17,722 nt of DNA, taken from assembly GCA_002433335.1 (NCBI GenBank), contig DJHY01000020.1, positions 1-17,722 of the forward strand, given 5' to 3'. Made by a program: the position numbers and the translations under genes. Under the pieces are notes generated by a model. The model was not told where the DNA came from. It was given only the letters and a program-made list of their open reading frames with translations, and did not search any database. The stretch is from Rhodospirillaceae bacterium UBA6608 (lineage in GTDB: Bacteria > Pseudomonadota > Alphaproteobacteria > Rhodospirillales_A > Casp-alpha2). Of the stretch, positions 7,884 to 14,900 are shown one piece after another (position 1 is the first letter of the stretch; every line of letters begins with the position of its first letter).

Positions 7884-9053
7884 CTATGGGTGCGCGTTGC
7901 CGGAATAGGTCCGGCCCTTCCACCCGCCACCCCGGCCCAGAAGGTGCCGACGGGCGGAATCCACCGTCATCAGGGTATAAAGCAGCCCAGCGACGGGCAG
8001 GATCAAACCTGTCCACGGAGCCCGACCATACAGCCGCAGCGTCGGGAAAAAAGCCACGGCCATGGCCAGCCATGCCGCCCCACCGGCCAGCGCCAGTTCC
8101 ATATTACCAACGGCGATTCCCCACACGGTCGCGACCGGCGGCACCAAATAGAGCAGCACCATTCCCAATACCGTGCCAAGCAGCATCAACAGTGAATGAT
8201 GCAATTGTTCATAGGCCGTGCGCGCGACCATGCGCCAGATCTCGCCCAGGCTGTCGTAACGGCGGAGGCTGACCGTCTCGCCGGTCAGGCCCAGCCAGAT
8301 CGAACCATGAGCCTTCAACAGCGCCGCTAGCGAGCAATCGTCGATAAGACGATCGCGGATCGCGGCAATCCCACCGGCGGCGTCCAGGGCCGCCCGGCGC
8401 ACCAGCATGCAGCCGCCCGCCGCCGCCGCCGTGCGCCGACGGGGATCGTTGACCCAGGGAAAGGGAAACAGCTTTTGAAAGAAAAACACGAAAGCCGGCA
8501 CCAACAGCCGCTCCCACGGCGTCTCGCAGTTGAGCAGCACCATCAGCGACACCAGATCGCGGTTTTCCATCTCGGCCTTCTGCGCCAGGCGGCGCAGGTT
8601 CGTCGGGTCGTGGGCGATATCGGCGTCGGTCAGCAGGACATAGCGCGCATCGGGCGCGGCCTGGGCAGCGGCCTCCAGCCCCTGATTGACGGCCCAAAGC
8701 TTGCCTGACCAGCCTTCGGCCAGGGGCTTGCCGGTGATCAGGTGGAAACGATCCCCCGCCCCGGCGGCGTCCGCCGCGCCTTGGGCGAGGTCACCCGTGC
8801 CGTCCGTGGAATTGTCGTCGACCACCACCACGTCCAATCGTCCCGGATAGTCCTGCGCCATCAGCGAGGCCACGGTGCGGGCGATGCTGTCAGCCTCGTC
8901 ACGGGCCGGGATGACCGCGCAGATCGCGGGCCATCCGCCCTTGGGTGCTGCCTTGGCGGCGGGACTGAGCTTTTGATCGGCGAACCAGAACCGGCCGCGC
9001 CAGAACAACAGCACCAGCCAGATCGCCAACGAAACCAATGCCGCGGCGATCAT
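7884..9053 (-). CDS. hpnB: Hopanoid-associated glycosyltransferase HpnB (family 2, membrane)
   Basis: HpnB is a GT2-type membrane glycosyltransferase found in hopanoid operons. It is thought to modify the hopanoid head group, but its donor and acceptor are not firmly established. The 389-residue protein has an N-terminal membrane segment (about residues 3-18), then a GT-A domain with AVIPARDEADSI (46-57), VVVVDDNSTDGT (75-86), and the metal-binding LLTDADI (Asp143, Asp145). Three or so hydrophobic segments follow at about 288-365. The start is ATG 9053, whose ATGA overlaps the hpnC stop codon TGA by four bases, implying translational coupling. A longer in-frame start at 9101 would extend into hpnC and is unlikely. 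Confidence 0.9.
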   Translation of the reverse strand: MIAAALVSLAIWLVLLFWRGRFWFADQKLSPAAKAAPKGGWPAICAVIPARDEADSIARTVASLMAQDYPGRLDVVVVDDNSTDGTGDLAQGAADAAGAGDRFHLITGKPLAEGWSGKLWAVNQGLEAAAQAAPDARYVLLTDADIAHDPTNLRRLAQKAEMENRDLVSLMVLLNCETPWERLLVPAFVFFFQKLFPFPWVNDPRRRTAAAAGGCMLVRRAALDAAGGIAAIRDRLIDDCSLAALLKAHGSIWLGLTGETVSLRRYDSLGEIWRMVARTAYEQLHHSLLMLLGTVLGMVLLYLVPPVATVWGIAVGNMELALAGGAAWLAMAVAFFPTLRLYGRAPWTGLILPVAGLLYTLMTVDSARRHLLGRGGGWKGRTYSGNAHP

Positions 9054-9958
9054 CGCCCGTAGACGCCGAACAGAGCGCCCAGCGCACCCTTGGTGCAGCA
9101 CCAGAGGTAGCCGCCTTTGCTCAGGGCGACCCGACCGGCGAGCGGGTCCTTATGACGCAACTGATCCGTCAGGCGCACGGCGATCTCCCAGATCGCGGCG
9201 GCTTCCATGCCCAGGCGACGGCTGTGCATCCCGCCCGCGATGGGTCGGGCCTCGGCCAACAGGACCTCGGTCGCATCCAGGCAGCGGTCGATCACCCGCC
9301 GCAGCGCCGGGGTGCAGGCGTCGCGGTCCAGGTCTTCGACCGTCGCGCCTTCCGCCGCCAGCCAGTCGGCGGGCAGGTAGACCCTGTCCAGGGTGCGGTA
9401 ATCGTCCTGGCAATCCTGAAGGTGGTTGATAACCTGCAACGCGTTGCACAGCGCGTCCGACGGGCCGTAGCCATGGGCCGAGCCGCCGTGCAGGTCGATC
9501 AGATAGCGCCCCACCGGGGCGGCCGAACGGATGCAGTAGTGCATCAGGTCGTCCCAATCGGCCGTACGGTTCTTGACCGAATCCTGCTTGAAGGCGTCGA
9601 TCAGATCCTGGCAGTGGCGCGCGGTGATATCCGTCTGTTCCAGGCTTTCCCGCATGCGGTGGGCGGTGGCGTAATCGGCGTTGCCGGTCATCTGGCCGAG
9701 CAAGGCCGCTTCGAACCCGGACAGGCGTTGAACCTTGGTTTCGGGGCTGAGCTCGCAGTTGTCGGCGATGTCGTCGATCGCCCGGGCGAAGCGATAGAAC
9801 CGCGCGATATGCGGGCGCAGACGCGCCGGCAGGAGAAACGAGCCGACGGGAAAGTTCTCGTAGGCTTCGTCCTTGCCGGACGGCGTTTCGACCGCCGACG
9901 ACGCGGCGGCGTTGGGGCTGTGTGAAACCGTTTCCTGCGAATCGGCGGGCTGCGCCAT
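9050..9958 (-). CDS. hpnC: Hydroxysqualene synthase HpnC
   Basis: HpnC converts presqualene diphosphate to hydroxysqualene, the middle step of the HpnCDE route to squalene. Both Asp-rich motifs are present: DDIAD at residues 62-66 in RFARAIDDIADNC, and DCQDD at 182-186 in INHLQDCQDDYRTLDRVYLP. The second is the DCQDD form typical of HpnC rather than the DLAED form of HpnD. The first 30 or so residues (Ala/Ser-rich) are a poorly conserved lead-in. ATG 9958 has GGGGAG about 11 bases upstream. The stop overlaps the hpnB start as ATGA. The gene follows hpnM by 51 bases. Confidence 0.94.
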   Translation of the reverse strand: MAQPADSQETVSHSPNAAASSAVETPSGKDEAYENFPVGSFLLPARLRPHIARFYRFARAIDDIADNCELSPETKVQRLSGFEAALLGQMTGNADYATAHRMRESLEQTDITARHCQDLIDAFKQDSVKNRTADWDDLMHYCIRSAAPVGRYLIDLHGGSAHGYGPSDALCNALQVINHLQDCQDDYRTLDRVYLPADWLAAEGATVEDLDRDACTPALRRVIDRCLDATEVLLAEARPIAGGMHSRRLGMEAAAIWEIAVRLTDQLRHKDPLAGRVALSKGGYLWCCTKGALGALFGVYGR

Positions 9959-10009
9959 GGCGTGGCCGCTCCCCTCAGGTATCGAGCGGATTGATCCGGA
10001 GCGGCGGGA

Positions 10010-10639
10010 TCAACCCGCGGCCTTGGCCATTTCCCGCATCTTTTCGAGCAGGCTGTCGATGGAATTGTCGTTGTTCTTGATCAGAGCGTTGAACTCTTTC
10101 TGCTGGGTCAGCGCCATGGACAAACCATTGACGATGATGTCCACGATCTTGAACACCTTCTGGCCGTCGTGTTCACCGACGCCGACGCGCCAACCCACTT
10201 CCACGGCTTCGCCGCTCGGGCGCTTCAACAGGGTATGAACGATGAAATCGTTTTCCTGGCGCTTTTCGGCCCGGCTGATTTCCAGGGTTTCCCCGGCATA
10301 TTCCTTGAACCCGTCGACATAGCGTTCCAGCAGCATGTTTTCGAACAGCGACAGGTATTCATCGCGCTGCTCCGGCGTGGCGCGGCGCCAATGGCGGCCA
10401 AGCACCCATTTGCCGATGGATTTGATGGCGAAGAACTCGTGGATCATGGTGCGGAAGCGTTCCTTGCGCACCGCACGGTCCAGGTCCTGCGCGGTCAGGG
10501 AACTGATGGCCGAGGACGCCATCGAATTGACGAAGGCCTTGACCTCGTCCGTGGTCACTTCGGCGCGCGCGGTGGGCGCGGAAAAAATCGCCATGGCAGC
10601 GACCAAGAATGCGAATACGAATTGACGCCTGTTCAGCAT
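10010..10639 (-). CDS. hpnM: Hopanoid-associated MlaC/Ttg2-family periplasmic protein HpnM
   Basis: The 209-residue protein starts with a signal peptide (MLNRRQFVFAFLVAAMAIFS, then APTARA as a likely cleavage region near residue 26). It continues as an MlaC (Tgt2/toluene-tolerance) domain with FFAIKSIGKWVLGRHWRRATPEQ and YLSLFENMLLERY. MlaC proteins are periplasmic phospholipid-binding carriers. The homologue in hopanoid operons is called HpnM and is suspected to shuttle hopanoids or related lipids between membranes. ATG 10639 is preceded by AAAGGAGA, the best Shine-Dalgarno sequence in the region, so the longer in-frame start at 10672 is rejected. This is the first gene of the seven-gene hpn operon. 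A plain MlaC is possible, but no other mla genes are adjacent. Confidence 0.87.
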   Translation of the reverse strand: MLNRRQFVFAFLVAAMAIFSAPTARAEVTTDEVKAFVNSMASSAISSLTAQDLDRAVRKERFRTMIHEFFAIKSIGKWVLGRHWRRATPEQRDEYLSLFENMLLERYVDGFKEYAGETLEISRAEKRQENDFIVHTLLKRPSGEAVEVGWRVGVGEHDGQKVFKIVDIIVNGLSMALTQQKEFNALIKNNDNSIDSLLEKMREMAKAAG

Positions 10640-10663
10640 GCGGAACGTCTCCTTTAGCCGGGT

Positions 10664-10693
10664 TGCATACACCGCCCCGTACGGTTAGTTCAA
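10664..10693 (-). promoter_or_regulatory. Candidate promoter of the hpnM-C-B-D-E-shc-G operon
   Basis: On the minus strand, TTGAAC (plus 10688-10693) is a good -35 box. TATGCA (plus 10664-10669) is a weak -10 box at 18-base spacing, with transcription starting a few bases before the AAAGGAGA of hpnM. Position and spacing are suitable, but the -10 match is only three of six. Confidence 0.3.
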
Positions 10694-10807
10694 GTACCCC
10701 CTGTGTCAGGGAAAGTTCACATCCCTGTCATCCAACCAATTTGATATGATTGATGGAATGCCGGTCCGCCATTGCTCCGGGCACATTTAATTGAGTCATA
10801 CCATCAA

Positions 10808-11371
10808 ATGAACGGGATCGCAGCCGTGACGAATAATCCGCTTTCGCAGGCCCTCGACATCTATCTCGAACAAGGCACCAAGCCCTATACCGAGGTCGTC
10901 TCGCAGCTTGAACACGCGCTGCAATGCGCTTGGCTGGCGGAGCAGGAATCGGGCGACGGCGACCTGATCGCCGCGGCCTTCCTGCACGATATCGGCCATA
11001 TGATGCAGAAACACGGCCAGGGCGCCGCCGACCGGGGCATCGACGACAAGCACGAGGATATCGCCCGCGGTTGGGCCGCCAAGGTGTTCTCCCCCCGCGT
11101 TGCGCAGGCGATCGGCCTGCATGTCGACGCCAAACGCTACCTCTGCGCCGCCCGGCCCGGATATTTCGAAACCCTGTCCCCGGCCTCGGTCAAGTCGCTG
11201 GAACTGCAGGGCGGGCCGATGACCGCAGACGAGGTCCAGGCGTTCGAATCCCAGCCCAATTATCAGGATGCCGTGAAAGTCCGCGAATGGGATGACCGGG
11301 CCAAGATCGCGGGCCTGGAAACGCCCGGGATCGAGCATTTCCGCCCCTACATGGAAAGCGCCGTCCTCTAA
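10808..11371 (+). CDS. PhnZ-like HD-domain protein (putative mixed-valence diiron oxygenase)
   Basis: This 187-residue HD-domain protein resembles PhnZ/TmpB and the HDIG proteins of phosphonate-degradation operons, which use a mixed-valence di-iron site to cleave C-P bonds of 1-hydroxyphosphonates (or C-C bonds in MIOX). The metal ligands can be placed: H36 in QLEHALQ, H60-D61 in FLHDIGH, H64, H82 in KHEDIARGW, H105 in GLHVDAKRY, and D162 or D163 in VREWDDRAK. PYTE replaces the YxGE of PhnZ, so Glu29 is kept but the tyrosine is one residue closer. No phosphonate gene is adjacent, so the substrate is unknown. Starts at ATG 10808 or GTG 10826 are possible and neither has a strong Shine-Dalgarno sequence. 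It is divergent from hpnM and converges on the next gene with 15 bases between stops. Confidence 0.8.
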   Translation: MNGIAAVTNNPLSQALDIYLEQGTKPYTEVVSQLEHALQCAWLAEQESGDGDLIAAAFLHDIGHMMQKHGQGAADRGIDDKHEDIARGWAAKVFSPRVAQAIGLHVDAKRYLCAARPGYFETLSPASVKSLELQGGPMTADEVQAFESQPNYQDAVKVREWDDRAKIAGLETPGIEHFRPYMESAVL

Positions 11372-11386
11372 AACCTAGAACCGACC

Positions 11387-12703
11387 TCAAAATCGATCGG
11401 GGCGGAACGGCGCCAGATCGACGTTCGGCGTCTCGCCCTTCAACAGGCGCGCGATGATCCGCCCCGTGGCCGGACCGCAGGTCAGGCCCACGTGCTGATG
11501 GCCGAAGGCATGGAGCAGCCCCGGCGCCACCGCCGACGGGCCGACCACCGGCAGGCTGTCCGGCAGGGTCGGGCGGAACCCCATCCATTCCGACGCAACC
11601 TCGGTCTTGATCCCCGGCAACAGACGCGGAACCAGATCGGTCATGACCTTGACCCGGGCCGAATCCGGCGGCGCTTCCAATCCCGCCAGTTCGACCGTCC
11701 CGGCCAGACGCAGGCCCATCTCCATGGGTGAGGCATAGAACGCGCGGTCTTTCCAGCAGACCGCATGGTTCACCGTCACCCCGGGGTCGGCCAGGATGGC
11801 ATGATAGCCGCGCTCGGTCCCAAGCGGGATTTTCTCGCCCAGCATGCCCGCCAATTGGTGCGAAAACGCCCCGGCGGCCAGGACAATGCGGTCCACTTCC
11901 AGCCCGCCGTCGGTGGTGTCGATGCGGAACCCGCCGTCGGCCCGGCGGTGCAGGCCCCAGACCTCGCCCTTGCGCAAGCTGCCGCCGCGCTTGACGAAGG
12001 CCTCGGCCAGAACCTTGGTCAGACGCCCGGGGTTGGTCGCCCGGCCGCCGCCCAACAGGCCGTGGCCCCATTTGAAATCGGGCCCCAGGGCCGGTTCCAG
12101 ATCGTGCAGGGCGGCGCGGTCCAGGCCCTCGAACTGAATGCCGTAGGTCGCGCGAAAGGCCAGGTCCTTATCGGCCTTCTGAAACTCGGCCTCGCTTTCA
12201 TAGACCTGCAGAATCCGCTCGCGCTTGACCAGTTCTGGCGCACCGGCCTCGGCCGCCAGGGCGGCATAGGATTCGGAACAGCCGATGGTCAGGTGATGCA
12301 TCGCGGCGGCGGCGCGGCGCTGATGGGCGGTGCTGGCGAAACCCAACATGCGGATCATCCAGGGCAGGATATGCGGCAGGCGCGTCCAGCGGATGGTCAG
12401 CGGCCCCTTGGGGTCGAGCAGATATCGCGGCACATTACGCAGCACTTCCGGCCCGAAAGTCGGCACGAACGACCATTCGGCCAGAATGCCCGCATTGCCG
12501 AAGGAGCAGGCCTCGCCCGGCTCCAGCCGGTCGATCAGGGTGACGTTGAAGCCCTCCTTGATCGCCGCCAGGGCGCAGTTTACCCCGACGACGCCCGCAC
12601 CGATCACGCAGACCGACGTTTCGCCCGGTTGGGCCGGGGTCGTCTTACCATGCGGAACGGTTTGGGATTTTTTAGGCTGGGCTTGAGAATTTGTCTCGGT
12701 CAC
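11387..12703 (-). CDS. FAD-dependent oxidoreductase, DadA-like (D-amino-acid dehydrogenase family)
   Basis: The product is a DAO-fold flavoprotein of 438 residues related to DadA, which oxidatively deaminates D-amino acids at the membrane and passes electrons to the respiratory chain. Visible features are the FAD-binding VIGAGVVG (residues 33-40), EACSFGNAGILAE soon after, and the C-terminal DadA signature GFRPTLPDSLPVVGPS followed by GHQHVGLTCGPATGRIIA. I chose GTG 12703 because GGAG lies nine bases upstream; the frame remains open to 12790. The first 28 residues are a poorly ordered Gln/Lys/Pro-rich lead-in. The gene is divergent from the FAD-linked hydroxyacid dehydrogenase (about 100 bases between starts). 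The exact substrate is not determined. Glycine, sarcosine or proline oxidases are alternatives. Confidence 0.82.
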   Translation of the reverse strand: MTETNSQAQPKKSQTVPHGKTTPAQPGETSVCVIGAGVVGVNCALAAIKEGFNVTLIDRLEPGEACSFGNAGILAEWSFVPTFGPEVLRNVPRYLLDPKGPLTIRWTRLPHILPWMIRMLGFASTAHQRRAAAAMHHLTIGCSESYAALAAEAGAPELVKRERILQVYESEAEFQKADKDLAFRATYGIQFEGLDRAALHDLEPALGPDFKWGHGLLGGGRATNPGRLTKVLAEAFVKRGGSLRKGEVWGLHRRADGGFRIDTTDGGLEVDRIVLAAGAFSHQLAGMLGEKIPLGTERGYHAILADPGVTVNHAVCWKDRAFYASPMEMGLRLAGTVELAGLEAPPDSARVKVMTDLVPRLLPGIKTEVASEWMGFRPTLPDSLPVVGPSAVAPGLLHAFGHQHVGLTCGPATGRIIARLLKGETPNVDLAPFRPDRF

Positions 12704-12719
12704 AGAGGATGTCTCCGGC

Positions 12720-12749
12720 TTGAGATTGGTCGGCCTTCGTGCCAAATAT
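12720..12749 (+). promoter_or_regulatory. Candidate promoter of the FAD-linked hydroxyacid dehydrogenase
   Basis: TTGAGA (12720-12725, five of six -35 bases) and AAATAT (12744-12749, three of six) are spaced by 18 bases in the divergent gap between two flavoenzyme genes. The leader would be about 50 bases. The evidence is weak and by eye only. Confidence 0.25.
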
Positions 12750-12805
12750 GGCCGGAAACATCCAAACAGACCACCCAAACAAAACCGCAATCAAGGAACA
12801 AGCCA

Positions 12806-14233
12806 ATGGCCGACGGTACCCTGACCCCGCCCCTGCCCGAAGATGCCCGCAACGCGCTGAAGGCCGCTGTCGGCGATAAAGGCTGGTACGAGACCGAAGC
12901 CGACATGGCCCCCTACCTGGCTGAAGAGCGCGGCTATTACCACGGCGAAAGCGCCCTGGTCCTGCGCCCGGCCAGCACGGACGAAGTTTCCAAGATCGTC
13001 ACCATCTGCGCCGAACACGGCATTCCGATCACGCCCCAGGGCGGCAACACGGGCCTGTGCGGCGGCGCGGTCGCCCAGGGCGGCGTGCTGGTCAACCTGG
13101 GCCGCATGAACGCGGTCCGCGAGATCGACACCATCAACGCCACCATGACCGTCGAAGCCGGCTGCATCCTCAAGGAACTGCAGGACAAGGCGGCGGACGC
13201 CGGGTTCCTGTTCCCTCTGTCGCTGGCGGCGGAAGGGACCTGCGAGATCGGCGGCAACATCTCGACCAACGCCGGGGGCATTCAGGTGCTGCGCTACGGC
13301 AACACCCGCGATCTGGTCCTGGGGCTGGAAGTCGTGACCGCCGACGGGCGCGTGTGGAAGGGCCTGCGCGGCCTGCGCAAGAACAACACCGGCTATGACC
13401 TGAAGCAGTTCTTCATCGGGGCCGAGGGCACGCTCGGCATCATCACCGCGGCGGTGCTGAAGCTGTTCCCGCAACCGGCGGAAACCACCACCGCCCTGGT
13501 CGCCTCGGAAAGCCCGGCGCTGTTGTCGGCCCTGTTGGGTCGGCTCAAATCCGCGACCGGCGATCAGGTCACCAGCTTCGAATACATCCAGCGCAACCCG
13601 CTGGAAGCCGTGTTCGCCCATATCCCGAACACCCAGGACCCGATGCAAGAGGTCTATAGCCACTACGCCCTGATCGAAATGGCCTCGGGCCAAAAGGGCG
13701 TGATCCGCGACCTGGCCGAAACCGCCCTGGGCGAAGCCTTCGAAGCGGGCGAAATCATCGACGCCGTCCTGGCCGAAAGCGGCGATCAGGCCGCCAAGCT
13801 GTGGAACCTGCGCGAAAGCATCCCGGAAGCCCTGAAGCACTGCGGCCCGTCCGCCAAGCACGACATTTCCGTGCCGGTGTCGAAGGTCCCCGAATTCCTG
13901 GAAAAAGCCGACCCGCACGTGGAAAAGGCGATCCCCGGCTGCACCATCATGGCCTTCGGCCACATGGGCGACGGCAACCTGCACTACAACCTGGTGATGC
14001 CCAAGGACACCCCGCACGAGGAGGCCGAACGCCTGCGCGAAACCGTGCCGCCGGGCGTGCACGACATCGCCGACAGCCTGGGCGGCTCATTCTCCGCCGA
14101 ACACGGCATCGGCTTGATGAAGGTCCACGAAATGGACCGCTACAAATCGGATGTGGAAAAACACATGCTGCGCTCGATCAAAGCGGCGCTGGACCCGAAG
14201 GGGATCATGAACCCGGGGAAGGTGGTGCCTTAA
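12806..14233 (+). CDS. FAD-linked D-2-hydroxyacid dehydrogenase (D-2-hydroxyglutarate/D-lactate dehydrogenase family)
   Basis: This 475-residue flavoprotein belongs to the VAO/PCMH fold family that includes D2HGDH, Dld and GlcD, oxidising D-2-hydroxyacids to 2-oxoacids. The FAD-binding domain shows PQGGNTGLCGGA (residues 77-88), GGNISTNAGGIQVLRYGN and FFIGAEGTLGIIT. The C-terminal cap has the metal-binding GHMGDGNLHYN (His386, His393) and SAEHGIGLMK (Glu432, His433), which is the D2HGDH/D-lactate dehydrogenase pattern. ATG 12806 has AAGGA eight bases upstream. The frame is open far upstream, but that region is antisense to the dadA-like gene. Candidate substrates are D-2-hydroxyglutarate, D-lactate or another D-2-hydroxyacid. 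Two more 2-hydroxyacid dehydrogenases lie 1-3 kb downstream on the other strand. Confidence 0.85.
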   Translation: MADGTLTPPLPEDARNALKAAVGDKGWYETEADMAPYLAEERGYYHGESALVLRPASTDEVSKIVTICAEHGIPITPQGGNTGLCGGAVAQGGVLVNLGRMNAVREIDTINATMTVEAGCILKELQDKAADAGFLFPLSLAAEGTCEIGGNISTNAGGIQVLRYGNTRDLVLGLEVVTADGRVWKGLRGLRKNNTGYDLKQFFIGAEGTLGIITAAVLKLFPQPAETTTALVASESPALLSALLGRLKSATGDQVTSFEYIQRNPLEAVFAHIPNTQDPMQEVYSHYALIEMASGQKGVIRDLAETALGEAFEAGEIIDAVLAESGDQAAKLWNLRESIPEALKHCGPSAKHDISVPVSKVPEFLEKADPHVEKAIPGCTIMAFGHMGDGNLHYNLVMPKDTPHEEAERLRETVPPGVHDIADSLGGSFSAEHGIGLMKVHEMDRYKSDVEKHMLRSIKAALDPKGIMNPGKVVP

Positions 14234-14263
14234 GCACGCCGACACCTTGAACTGAGAAATATA

Positions 14264-14289
14264 CCTGCCCCAACCTAGGCCGAGGCAGG
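14264..14289 (+). terminator. Imperfect palindrome after the FAD dehydrogenase, weak terminator candidate
   Basis: CCTGCC (14264-14269) pairs with GGCAGG (14284-14289), and CCTAGG in the middle is itself palindromic. There are mismatches in between and no T-run follows, so this could be a Rho-type pause or simply the scar at the edge of the AT-rich islet. It lies 30 bases after the preceding stop codon. Confidence 0.25.
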
Positions 14290-14301
14290 CAAGCGGAACA
14301 A

Positions 14302-14520
14302 ATGTCGGAACCAAATTTTATAATCGAACGGCTAAGAGAGCCGTTCAACGAAACGACTAGAAAGACAAGGAGAAATCTCCTTGTTTCTAGCCTGATAGGC
14401 GTGGCTATTTCGAAAATTGGATTGGTTCCAGAAAAAATATCTGCATTTGGGATTGATTTTTCAAAATCAAACCAAAGCGCCCTTTTAACTCTTTTGATAT
14501 TTATTGTTTCATACTTTTAA
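14302..14520 (+). CDS. Open 5' part of the AT-rich membrane-protein gene (72 residues)
   Basis: This is the part that stays in frame from ATG 14302 to TAA 14518-14520. It is basic and polar at first (ETTRKTRRNLL), then hydrophobic (ISKIGLVPEKISAFGIDF, ALLTLLIFIVSYF), and stops in the middle of a membrane segment. The sudden end inside the hydrophobic stretch argues that it is the front of a longer gene (see the pseudogene entry). If the frame is truly closed here, the product would be a 72-residue membrane peptide. No strong ribosome binding site precedes the ATG. Confidence 0.45.
   Translation: MSEPNFIIERLREPFNETTRKTRRNLLVSSLIGVAISKIGLVPEKISAFGIDFSKSNQSALLTLLIFIVSYF
14326..14346 (+). repeat. 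Perfect hairpin 1 in the 5' end of the islet gene
   Basis: GAACGGCT (14326-14333) and AGCCGTTC (14339-14346) form an 8-bp perfect inverted repeat around AAGAG. It starts 24 bases inside the reading frame, so the mRNA would fold immediately downstream of the start codon. Confidence 0.75.
14357..14390 (+). repeat. Long hairpin 2 in the 5' end of the islet gene
   Basis: CTAGAAA (14357-14363) pairs with TTTCTAG (14384-14390), and CAAGGAG (14366-14372) pairs with CTCCTTG (14377-14383). This makes 14 base pairs interrupted only by a two-base GA bulge on the left arm, with a tetraloop AAAT. It lies 10 bases after hairpin 1, inside codons for KTRRNLLVS. Confidence 0.75.
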
Positions 14521-14900
14521 TTACTTTTATTATTTATTTATATTCAGAAATAAAATCATTGTTTTTGCTATTAAAATCAAATGCTATGAATGAGATAAAA
14601 GAAATAGAAAAGGATAATCTCAGAAACTTTAGATCAACCGTGATAAATCTAAAGCCAATTGAAACAGTAAAATTAGAATCTCATGGGTATTTTATATCGG
14701 CAAAAAATACACTTATATCTAGATATTTAGTGGAAATAATAATTCCTATAATTTTTTCTTTTATATCGATATATTTTTTGTCCGAACAACTATATTATAC
14801 AAAACTTGATCCAACAAATGCAGAGTCATCGATTCAACAAATACATTCGAAATAGTAATAGCTTCACGCAAGCCAATCCCATTATTTGCGCTCAACAAAT

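Larger units (their letters stand above)
14302..14855 (+). pseudogene. Unrecognised membrane-protein gene, apparently frameshifted, low-GC
   Basis: The frame from ATG 14302 ends at 14520. Reading on in the -1 frame from 14517 (TTA ATT ACT) continues without a stop to 14855. The joined product of about 184 residues has a charged N-terminus (ETTRKTRRNLL), a long membrane segment that runs smoothly through the junction (ALLTLLIFIVSYF, then LITFIIYLY), a polar middle rich in Lys and Glu (NEIKEIEKDNLRNFRSTV), and a second membrane segment (LVEIIIPIIFSFISIYFL). One extra T in the TTTT at 14515-14518 would restore the frame, so this is a recent one-base loss, a sequencing error, or, less likely, programmed frameshifting. 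Base composition (23 % GC at 14521-14820) is far below the neighbours, indicating transfer. I do not recognise a function. Two hairpins lie in codons 9-30. Confidence 0.6.

Noticed and set aside
7819..7930. Extended N-terminus of hpnD overlapping hpnB
   Set aside because: The extra 37 residues are not like HpnD proteins and the frame is open only because of GC-rich composition.
11765..12805. A long upstream extension of the FAD dehydrogenase frame
   Set aside because: The added 347 residues are antisense to the dadA-like gene and unlike any family. ATG 12806 has a good ribosome binding site and the family N-terminus.
12791..14062. A 423-codon minus-strand frame
   Set aside because: It is antisense to the FAD dehydrogenase and rich in His, Gln and Arg, as expected from the complement of GC-rich codons. 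No motifs were seen.
14510..14522. Programmed -1 ribosomal frameshift site
   Set aside because: CTTTTAA is not a canonical slippery heptamer and there is no strong stem just downstream. A one-base loss or sequencing error is simpler, though not proven.
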